NCBI GenBank assembly: GCA_013396915.1
Contig: VWZL01002048.1
Coordinates: 1-64,000 of the forward strand
Origin: Stercorarius parasiticus
Taxonomy: Eukaryota > Chordata > Aves > Charadriiformes > Stercorariidae
Reading direction: 5' to 3'
DNA: 64,000 bases
Within the stretch, counting starts at the first letter, position 1; every line of letters begins with the position of its first letter. Shown here piece after piece: positions 57,701 to 64,000 of the stretch. The notes under the pieces are model-generated. The model did not search any database and had not been told where the DNA came from. It worked only from the letters and a program-made list of their open reading frames with translations. Made by a program: the position numbers and the translations under genes.

Positions 57701-57951
57701 GCCAAAACCTGTGGAAGTATTATTTAACAGAAAAATATTCCTTTACTATTTGGTCAGACTCAGAATTGATGTTGCTGGTTTTGGGGCAGGATGTGGACTA
57801 ACTGCTCCTTCTTCTTTCTTTTCCTCTTTTCTTTCCCCTCAGTGTTCAGGACAAAGATGGAGTGCTGGATCCTGTAGCCATCCCTCGCTTCATTCCAGAA
57901 ATCACAATCGGGGGCAATGAATATGATAAAATCTATTACGAGTATCGATCG
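30639..57951 (+). CDS. NDUFA10: NDUFA10, complex I subunit (NADH:ubiquinone oxidoreductase subunit A10), coding exons 1-9; last exon missing
   Basis: Accessory (supernumerary) subunit on the matrix side of mitochondrial complex I, of the deoxynucleoside kinase fold. It is needed for assembly or stability rather than catalysis. Join: 30639-30719, 31821-31989, 32586-32801, 33614-33700, 36463-36584, 39189-39268, 43054-43108, 50111-50196, 57843-57951; 1005 nt, 335 codons, every phase consistent and all GT-AG. Residues 1-30 form a basic, alanine-rich mitochondrial presequence with no acidic residue before Glu35. A P-loop-like GNLSSGKGK lies at 66-74 and an ERS motif at 162-164, as in the kinase family. 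[13 protein letters not shown] and [12 protein letters not shown] match human NDUFA10 closely. Human protein is 355 residues, so about 20 C-terminal residues (the LPGRKYSPGY to WIWLK part) remain, expected beyond 64000. Confidence 0.96.
30720..31820 (+). other. NDUFA10 intron 1
   Basis: The first 250 bp belong to the CpG island; the rest has normal base composition. An AT-rich run near 31150-31175 contains AATAAA by chance. No exon or repeat was recognised. Confidence 0.8.
31821..31989 (+). CDS. NDUFA10: NDUFA10 exon 2 (P-loop region)
   Basis: 169 nt, acceptor tttctttcag, donor gtacat. Encodes residues 28-83 and one base of codon 84. It contains [11 protein letters not shown] and the glycine-rich [20 protein letters not shown], corresponding to human [20 protein letters not shown]. 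Lys72 sits at the Walker A lysine position. The human Cys-Thr pair before GKGK is Ser-Ser here. Confidence 0.95.
31990..33613 (+). other. NDUFA10 introns 2 and 3 (exon 3 lies between)
   Basis: Intron 2 (31990-32585) and intron 3 (32802-33613) show only a pyrimidine run with a C-stretch near 32924-32942 and AT-rich sequence. Nothing else was recognised. Confidence 0.75.
32586..32801 (+). CDS. NDUFA10: NDUFA10 exon 3
   Basis: 216 nt, acceptor tttttgtcag, donor gttaga; phase 1 at both ends, so its skipping would keep the frame. Encodes residues 84-155 plus one base. It includes [11 protein letters not shown], a [12 protein letters not shown] segment and LEHLLTTG, aligned without gaps to human residues 82-154. 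Confidence 0.95.
33614..33700 (+). CDS. NDUFA10: NDUFA10 exon 4 (ERS motif)
   Basis: 87 nt, acceptor ttcaattgcag, donor gtaagt; phase 1 at both ends. Encodes [20 protein letters not shown] and FKQGYIQKR. The ERS triplet (162-164) corresponds to the D/E-R-S motif that contacts nucleotide phosphates in active deoxynucleoside kinases. A CR1 copy begins only about 63 bp after the donor. Confidence 0.95.
33764..34089 (+). mobile_element. CR1 LINE 3' end
   Basis: A complete CR1 3' terminus: starts near GTACTTAAAGGGGGCCCACA, contains GGAAGAAATTCTTTGCTGTG and CCATCCCTGGAGGTGTTCAA, then GGATGATCTTTAAGGTCCCT, and ends CATTCTATGATTCTGTGATT. Same strand as NDUFA10. A related copy lies in reverse in intron 8 (55524). 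Confidence 0.95.
34093..34722 (+). mobile_element. CR1 LINE, reverse-transcriptase 3' portion, truncated
   Basis: It directly follows the preceding CR1 end. Blocks such as GCAAAGTCCTGCACCTGGGA, CCCTTGTGGCAAAGGATGCC, GTATTGTGCCCAGTTCTGGG and GAGGAGAGGCTGAGAGAGCT are those of CR1 ORF2 downstream of the polymerase domain. It stops near GAGAGGACAAGAGGCAAAGG, so its own 3' end is lost or deleted, perhaps leaving only TGATTCTGTGG. Many frame breaks. Confidence 0.85.
36463..36584 (+). CDS. NDUFA10: NDUFA10 exon 5
   Basis: 122 nt, acceptor ttttatacag, donor gtaatt. Completes codon 185 (T|GT, Cys) and ends in phase 0 after Glu225. Encodes [20 protein letters not shown] then [20 protein letters not shown], almost the same as human in the buried beta strand and following helix. 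Confidence 0.95.
36585..39188 (+). other. NDUFA10 intron 5
   Basis: About 2.6 kb. An A-run near 37376-37389 and AT-rich sequence; no convincing exon, RNA gene or repeat. The ORFs near 38086-38400 lack known motifs. Confidence 0.7.
39189..39268 (+). CDS. NDUFA10: NDUFA10 exon 6
   Basis: 80 nt, acceptor ggttttag, donor gttagc. Encodes [20 protein letters not shown] then TFLPEI, plus AG of codon 252. The serine codon AG|T is completed by exon 7. This serine aligns with human Ser250, reported as dependent on the kinase PINK1. Confidence 0.94.
39269..43053 (+). other. NDUFA10 intron 6
   Basis: About 3.8 kb, mostly unique-looking sequence. It holds a 23-bp near-perfect palindrome at 41978-42000. 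No exon was recognised. Confidence 0.7.
41978..42000. repeat. 23-bp palindrome (11-bp arms, one-base centre)
   Basis: TTTGTTCTCAA, then G, then TTGAGAACAAA. The arms are perfectly complementary. TGTTCT and AGAACA are steroid-receptor half-sites but in everted order, so this is not a standard glucocorticoid response element. Confidence 0.7.
43054..43108 (+). CDS. NDUFA10: NDUFA10 exon 7 (55 nt)
   Basis: A small exon: acceptor ttcttctttgcag, donor gtaaga. Encodes the end of Ser252, then [18 protein letters not shown]. It corresponds to human EKCEVLQYSAREAQDSKK. It ends in phase 0. Skipping it would shift the frame. Confidence 0.94.
44862..45175 (+). mobile_element. LTR fragment of an avian ERV-L-type endogenous retrovirus
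   Basis: The typical U3 start is visible: GATGGACTGGGTTTGACTGG, then GATCAAGTTAATTTTCTTTG, ATGGTGCTGTGTTTTAGTTC, a GATTGCTGAGCGGTGCTTGC block, and GACTGACCAAAGGGATGTTC. ACGTAACGTCAC and AATAAAACTGGGGG follow, in the CRE-then-TATA order of these LTRs. The U5 end is not clear; similarity fades after about 45175. No viral genes attached. Confidence 0.8.
47240..47341 (+). mobile_element. Short CR1 LINE 3' end
   Basis: About 100 bp: CCTGGTCTAGTGGGTGGTGT, CATGGCAGGGGGGGTTAGAA, CTAGATGATCTTTAAGGTCC, ending CATTCTGTGATTCTATATTA. Clear CR1 terminus, heavily 5'-truncated. Confidence 0.9.
50111..50196 (+). CDS. NDUFA10: NDUFA10 exon 8
   Basis: 86 nt, acceptor ctgattccag, donor gtaagt. Encodes [20 protein letters not shown] then VSFHHLRL plus TA of a Tyr codon finished in exon 9. 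The [12 protein letters not shown] block is the most conserved part of the family. A shorter reading ending at TAG is avoided because TA|gtaagtat is a strong donor and restores the frame. Confidence 0.94.
50197..57842 (+). other. NDUFA10 intron 8
   Basis: About 7.6 kb. Apart from a reverse-oriented CR1 (55524-55835) and short simple tracts (A-run near 51480, GT-rich near 51637, T-run near 56640) I see nothing to annotate. The minus ORF at 52764-53216 (150 codons) has no known domain. Confidence 0.7.
55524..55835 (-). mobile_element. CR1 LINE 3' end, reverse orientation
   Basis: The plus strand starts ATCACAGAATGGTTTGGGTT and continues GGAGGGGACCTTAAAGATTA, CATCCCTGGAGGTGT in reverse complement, and ends near GGGCCCCCTTTAGGTACTGG. 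Same subfamily as the copy at 33764 by eye, opposite strand, antisense to NDUFA10. Confidence 0.94.
57843..57951 (+). CDS. NDUFA10: NDUFA10 exon 9
   Basis: 109 nt, acceptor tttcccctcag, donor gtaagt. Encodes [20 protein letters not shown] then [16 protein letters not shown], matching human [20 protein letters not shown] then TIGAHQTDRVLHQFRE. It ends in phase 0; the next exon should start with Leu-Pro-Gly-like sequence, which I did not find up to 64000. Confidence 0.93.
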
Positions 57952-60900
57952 GTAAGTAATACTGGAAGGGGAGCAGTTGTGTGATAGCCAGGCAACTGTC
58001 CCCGCTAAAGGACAAGCGTGTGTATAAGTGTCCTGTGCGCAGTCTGGGCGTCAATCTCATGCACAGGGATACACATTTCCAAGAGTAAGTTCTGGATGTT
58101 ACCCACATCCCCACCTGTTTTGAAGTCTAGCTTCCCCACAAGAGGAATAACGAAGCAAACGGTTTGTTTTGTAAGCTGATTTTCTTTTTTTGATCTTTAG
58201 ATGGGGACTAAAGGATAAGTGGTTTTCATTTGTTTTTGTTTCTCCTGCCCCGATTAGTCTCTGACCTCTGAAATCTAAAATAATCCTTTGAGTCAAACAA
58301 GGAAATTGGAAACCCATGGTGACTTCTATAAAGAAGACCGCTTATAAAACGCTGAGGGAGGGGGTGTTTTTTTCTGGAGTAGGCTGAGGAGGTACGAATG
58401 TTACATTGCTTCTCAAAACTGTTGTTGCTTTAATTAGTGTGTTTCTGTATGCGGGCACACATCCAAAGCCTGTTGTGGCCCAGTGCTCTCTTACACCTCA
58501 CGCAGGCTCCCACACAGTGTTTTAATTAGCTGCTTGCCTTTCTGGTTCTGGAGACAACGGCTTCCAATTGACTTAGCACTTTGCCCTGTTGCTTATTGTT
58601 ATTTAACTGGCATGGGGTCCTCTCACACCATGTGGTGCTTTCCGAAGGCCCAGGTATTACAAATTCTCATTAGAGAAATTGTGGAATTGATGGCCATTAA
58701 TACTGATTAGACAAACTGAAGTTACGGGTGATGTTATATTTTCAAATTGGGTTGAAAACTCTGCTGCTGTGTGGGTTTTTTTTTAAAGCAATCACTGAAG
58801 ATAAAAGAAGATCTATATAAATGGTTGAAAACCATGATTTTCATAGTCGGAACAGTTTCATTTTTCTTGTCCTGTCAGTATACAGTCTCTTCCTGAAATT
58901 AAAATGTAAGATACAGGTTTGTGGACTTGTTTGGAAACTCTGAATTACCAGTGTTTTCCTTTTGAATAGTCAGTTCAGAAGTCCCTGTGATTATTCACCA
59001 TAATTTGTTCCTCCTCAGCTAACTATGTTGTGGAGAGGCTCCTGGGTTCCCACTGTGCTGTCTCACTTGGGATGTAGCCTTTCCAGCCTGTAAAAGGGGC
59101 TAAAGGTGAAAGCAGCAGAAAGCATCTTCCTGCTCCTCGAGGTTGTCTGATGGGTTTGGAAACTCGCTGGTCCACCTCAGAAATTGCTATGAGGATTTTG
59201 TGCTTTTTGGTATCACGTTTTTAAGTCCAAAACTTCAAGCTCAGACTAAGGATTTTTGGAGTCCTTCACTCCAAGAGACATCTGTGTATGTGCAGCACAT
59301 ATTTCAGAAGGATCTGCTGCATGACTTGTCACCAGCATGCAACATCCATCTGTACTGACGGTGCCTTTCTTTCCGAAGATGATAGGGTTTTTCGGCTGAA
59401 ATGTCACTTTGCAGTGGAGCTGGGAATTATTGAGGCTGCCTGACACACAGCTAGATGTGACCTTGGTGCTGCGTGCTAAGAACCAGGGGTAATACTTCTG
59501 AAAGCCTTTTTCTCTCGAACTGCAGAACAGCACATTCCTCTTTGTGCTGGCAAGAAACTGAGAATCCCCTGGCTCATCAAATAGCTGGCTTCCAGGAAAA
59601 GTTGTGACTTGCCTTGCAGATGTAGCAAAAGGATGCTTAGGAGTAGGAATATGAATACCTGGGAAGGAAAGCTGGGTCCTTGGATTGCTCTGCTTGATGC
59701 CAGTTAGTTGACGGCAGAAGCTGAGCACTGTCAGTGCAAAAAAAAAAAAACCAAAAAAAACCCATTGCCAAAATATAATCTCCCTTCTGCAGGCATGTTC
59801 TTAGGCCCTGATTCAGGAAAGTACTGTGGAAGGTGATAATATCCTTTGGAGTAAGGAGGACTTGTACATTTCATGAAGCATTCTGTTAAATTCGGGCAAT
59901 ACTACCTACTCTTTTTCTCTCTTCTGAATGCTTAAACACTTGTAATCCTTCAGGGCTTTACAGCAATGGTGCACAATGCAAAAGATGCTGAATTTTCCTA
60001 TTTCCTGTAAGCTACTGGAAAGGGAAGCCCAAAGCCAGCCCCACCTGCTGTTTTATGTTCTAAGAATCCAGTTCTTTGTGTTGAAACTTTGAAGGTCTTG
60101 TGTTTTTTCCATCCAACTTTGTTTAGCAAATGAAGGTGTGAATTTCTTTGTAAGGCAAGGCTTATGTTCAGAGGTAATGGGGCATGAGACCAACCAGCGC
60201 AGGCAGAAAAAGCAGATGAACTTCTAGCTGTACAAATCTTGGCTACAAGGTTCCTGGGTCTAAGGAGAGGGAATTGTAAACCTTGCCCGTGTTTATGCAG
60301 GGATGGTTACAGCTGTGCTACCACTTCTGCATTTGAAGACACAAAGATTTTAGGCTCACATGACTTGTAAAGACTTAATTATGGTATAATTACAGAACTT
60401 TAACTTTGCCTTGTGGGAAATATACGCTTTTAAAGTTGGTATAATGATGTTTACCACATAAATACGATGATTTGCGTAGGGGATTTTTTTTTTCCTCGGC
60501 AATCCTATAACTAGTCATAAATCCTCGATCATACCAATAGGCAGCTAACTGCTGGGCTTTTCAGAGTTGCATGGGCACAATTCATGCTGCCTAATAATAG
60601 TGGTTTTCAGGGATTCGCAAATTCCGGGCAGAAGCTGTTTATTGTTCAAAATACTTGTTAGTCAGAAGCAACCAAGGAGGAGGAGGAAACACTTTTCAGA
60701 GTCCAAGACTTTAGTACGTGAGCCTTTCTGCGAAATAATGAGGAAGTGACTTAAAGCTCTGAATACTAGAAACTAGCTTTTTTTTTATGTATATCCTCTG
60801 AATTTTTTCTGTAAGCCTTCTTTTTGCATGTGAGGAGGTGGCTTTCTGCCTCCCTCTCTTACCATGAAGTCATCTGGCAGGGTTCAGCTGTTCTGTTCAG

Positions 60901-63900
60901 GCATTCGTAAACTTCTAAAGATGCTGTTCTGGCAAGGGAAAAGTAACCTTTTAGTCAGGTTCTGTAGATCAGAGATAAGCATGTTCGTTCTTAAGCTAAG
61001 CAACATTATTTTAGGAACTGTCAGACTAGTAAAGACTTGACTACTCTCTTAACAACTGGTGTATCTCTCTGCTTTCTTCCAACTGCGCGCAATCCCCACA
61101 GATAATGCTCCAAACTCCATGTGTGCCCTGCAAAGCTGGAGCACTTAGGCAGATGTGTTTGCAGAGAAGGCGAAAACAAATGGTTCTGTTTAATGGAATC
61201 AGTGTACTTAAATAATGTACTTATGTACTTCACACTCCCGAATGCTGTTGGCAAGTCCTGCTGAATCTCCTAGGGGTGGTGAAAAAAGGCTTATTTTACG
61301 TGCATGCTCTTTTCTGTATACATAAAAGTGCAGCTGTCTAAGATTCGTATTCAAGTCATCACCTACCTCTTTACCCCCGAAAACAAAGCTGGAGAACTTT
61401 AAAACAGTCTTTGCAGATCATACGGAAATGATTGGTATTTTGTTTATACAAACCTTGTGCTTAAAAATAGGAACAAATTAGTGGGCTTGCCTATCACAAG
61501 GTGTGCCAGAGCCTGGAGTCCAGTGCTTGCTGGTGTTCACTGCAGGCATCAGAGTGGAGAATTCCTTCGCTAGAAGAGGTGAAAGCAAAATGGTTAAAAC
61601 CTAGTCGTTTTTCTCATGTCGCCAGCCCTAGCAGAAAGTGTTTGTGCAAGCCCCGTCACCCTGACCCTGGTTCATGTAACCCAGCTCCTCTCTTTGTCCA
61701 GTGCCTTGACCCATCATCTTTAAACACAAGTCTAAGAAACCTTGAAGGAGGTGAGGCCTATTTTCAGTAGTATCCTAAAAAGCGTGGCTTGCATCTTGTG
61801 CTGTAGGATTCGTTTGGGTTTTTTCCCCATCCTTTCTTCGGTGTGTAAGATTGCACGGTGGGAGGGGTATCCTATCCTCTTTAGAGTGTGCTGGGATTTT
61901 TTTTAAGTATATGTGCTGGTATGTATATTAAAGAAAATGAACAAATGATTGGGCTTACAGATTCTTCAGACAAGACAGGCCTAGGCTCCTAGAAGTTCCT
62001 TTTGTACTAAGGCAATCCCATATCGAAGTGTTGTATCTCTTGTTAGTCTAATTTACACAGTCAGAAAAAGAAGTCAGGGATGTGTACCTTACCCTTGAAG
62101 CAGACAATGTGTGATGAATTTTTTTGAAGTATTTATTCCACACTCTTGAACTACCTTCAAAGACGCTTCCTATCCCAGTATGACTTCCAGCTCCAGTGAG
62201 TGCACGTGCCTGTGTGTAAGGCTTTCTAAGTTCAGTTTTAGTTCAACTTTTAGTTCGTCTTTCAATCTGAAGTGTCCTCTTGCTCTCGCGTTGAAATGGT
62301 GTGCCACATGCTTCCCTTCCTTCCTTTACCCTCTTACTGCTTTTCCCCACCATGCATTGGCTATTTGCTGATCCTGGCACACTTCAGCCTCCATCCCCTG
62401 GCTCCTTTCCTTGACGGTTCTCGTTGTCCTCCTTCAAACTGTCTAATTGTGTGGCGTGCTTATTCTGTGGCATGTGTGCCGTATTCACTGTGTGAAGAAA
62501 GCAGAGGCTTATTGGCAGTAGTATTAATTCTGCTTTGTCCATCCTTGTCAGTCAGTTCCACATTAAGCAGAGACAAAATGAGTGGCTCAGATTTTTTCTG
62601 CCTAACATTTAACTCATCAAGAAAGCAAATGCATATGCCACTGAAAGGTAAGAGAAGGCTCTCATTTTTCTTTTTCCCACCCTTCTCTGTTGGTGGAAGA
62701 CTGTTTTTGGAATACAGGGCCATGAGGCAAGGAAAGGTAGTAGCTGGGGATGGCTGCCTTTCTATAGCAGCTGCACCAGCTCAGCTGCCTTGTTGAGCTG
62801 CATCTTTATATCCTGCTCCTCATCCTCCTCCCTTCTGCCCTGGGACATGGCAGTGTGTGGCTGTTGCTCCCCTGCAGTCTTGCGTAGCAGCAAGTGGAGA
62901 AAAGGCAACAGTTTGGAGGGAAGGAGAATCCCACGCTTTTCCCCCAGGCTTTTTATTACCCTCCCTTTCATAAGGATGCAATCTTAGGGGGGGGAAATCC
63001 TCAAGTGTGCAATGTCTGCCATGCTTCCAGTTATTTAGGTAGTTGCAGGGAAATAGCTGTAACACAGCAAGGTTTTGAGTGGTGGGAAGGTGAGCCTGCA
63101 ACATTAGTCAACTCTCGGCCTCACAACCCAAAAAGAAGCGTATTATTGTAAGAGCATGTGTTTATAATGTGAAGATCATAACTAGGCGAAAAGGGAGGAG
63201 ATCAAGGGAGTGCTTTCTCCAGGTTTGATGTGGCCCAAGTTGCGTGTGAAGTGCAGCCCTGACACTTTTTGGCAGCTGTGGTTGTGAGGGGCTGAAGATG
63301 GCTGCTGGCAAACAGGGGGCTTAGGAAGTCCTTTTGCTTTCCCATCTCCTCTGCATGCGCAGAGCACTCCTGGCTTACGCGCAAATCCCCTATTTAAAAT
63401 ACCCCAAACTACAAAAGAAATATTTGAGCTTTCAGGAAGCCCGAGTCTGGATCAAAACCAGGGAGTGTTTGTGTCAAAACTTGATCCGTTGATGTTTAAT
63501 GTGGTGATAGCATATGGCGGGGTCCTCAGCGTCTTGGCCTCTGGGTGCAGATCTTGGTTTACGAGAAAAGCTACAGGCTACTAAAAAAAAACTTCTCTGA
63601 GCAATTATACTTGCACGCATGGAGGACATTGCCCATGCACACATATAAAGTACAACTGTGGCAATAAGCCTTATCTAAGCCATGATTTGTCTTCCCTAGT
63701 GCTCTCGCCTTTGCAGAAGTAGGGAGGTTAGGATATCTTTGTTCTCCATGTTTGTGATTGTCTTAAAGACAGCTGCTATGGTAACAATCTTCTGTTTTCT
63801 TTCTCCTGCCATTTTTTCTTGGCTTGATGAAGTTCTCATTTTTCTTTTTTAGGATCAAGGTCTCCCTTCCTAATTCTTATTTTAATGGACGTGTTTGACA

Positions 63901-64000
63901 GCTATAATGCCCAGCCCTGTCTGCTCTTGAGTCCAGGAAGGAATGAAAACAGACACAATAAATTAGGGAAGGCTTAATTTAAGTTTTTTTTCTGCTTTAT
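57952..64000 (+). other. NDUFA10 intron 9 (open at the right edge)
   Basis: At least 6 kb of intron. I searched by eye for the usual last exon (LPGRKYSPGYN-like, ending DKWIWLK-like) and did not find it. A minus ORF of 160 codons at 59246-59728 has no recognisable domain. A candidate alternative terminal exon begins at 63853. Confidence 0.65.
63853..63980 (+). CDS. Candidate alternative last exon of NDUFA10 (short C-terminus)
   Basis: A long pyrimidine tract ending ttctttttt-ag at 63852 is a very strong acceptor. Joined in phase 0 to exon 9, the reading is Asp-Gln-Gly-Leu-Pro-Ser then TAA (63871-63873), giving a 341-residue product instead of about 357. An AATAAA polyadenylation signal lies at 63957-63962, about 85 bp after the stop. 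It would drop the conserved C-terminus. It may equally be an unused site. No transcript evidence is available here. The 3' boundary is a guess. Confidence 0.3.

Noticed and set aside
58200..58235. Possible last NDUFA10 exon (a tttag followed by a frame giving Asp-Lys-Trp)
   Set aside because: Only three residues resemble the DKWIWLK ending, the preceding sequence does not fit the expected LPGRKYSPGYN part, and the frame does not join exon 9 sensibly.
59246..59728. 160-codon minus-strand ORF in NDUFA10 intron 9
   Set aside because: No family resemblance and no splice-defined ends. Kept only as a note for conservation checks.

Overview
The window is nuclear DNA from a vertebrate, almost certainly a bird. 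The support is: spliced genes with canonical GT-AG introns, several CR1 LINE 3' ends finishing in the ATTCTRTG-type terminal repeat, two stretches resembling avian ERV-L-type LTRs, and an AHR2/AHR1B-type aryl hydrocarbon receptor gene (a paralogue lost from most mammals) next to NDUFA10. No prokaryotic features, tRNA, rRNA or CRISPR array were seen. Almost all ORFs longer than 60 codons are chance ORFs in introns or GC-rich DNA.

Left third (1-22.8 kb, minus strand): the 5' part of an AHR-family gene. I placed four coding exons whose phases join exactly: exon 1 (22729-22769, ATG at 22769), exon 2 with the whole bHLH (18345-18532), exon 3 with the linker (4753-4868) and exon 4 with the start of PAS-A (982-1071). 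They encode residues 1-145; the rest of the receptor lies beyond the left edge. A degenerate GC-rich minisatellite (about 17 bp unit, about 16 copies) sits 50-340 bp upstream of the ATG.

Middle (23.1-30.6 kb): about 7.9 kb separates the two divergent start codons. It holds no gene I can support. It contains a possible ancient repeat, a decayed CR1, a small duplicated motif and, at about 29.76-30.29 kb, a diverged LTR ending close to the NDUFA10 CpG island. The island contains a run of GC boxes spaced almost exactly 20 bp.

Right half (30.6-64 kb, plus strand): NDUFA10, the nucleoside-kinase-like accessory subunit of mitochondrial complex I. Nine coding exons, all phase-consistent, give 335 codons. 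The usual last exon (about 22 C-terminal residues) was not found and probably lies past position 64000. A candidate alternative last exon with a strong acceptor, an early stop and an AATAAA lies at 63853. Introns carry CR1 copies, an LTR fragment and some palindromes. Two related CR1 copies lie in opposite orientation in introns 4 and 8 and flank exons 5-8.

The two genes act in different systems: a ligand-activated transcription factor and a respiratory chain subunit. The sequence shows no functional coupling beyond head-to-head orientation and several GCGTG cores (the core of the AHR-ARNT site) in the NDUFA10 GC-box array, which may simply be SP/KLF sites. I did not find a wholly new biological system; the most useful leads are regulatory and structural.
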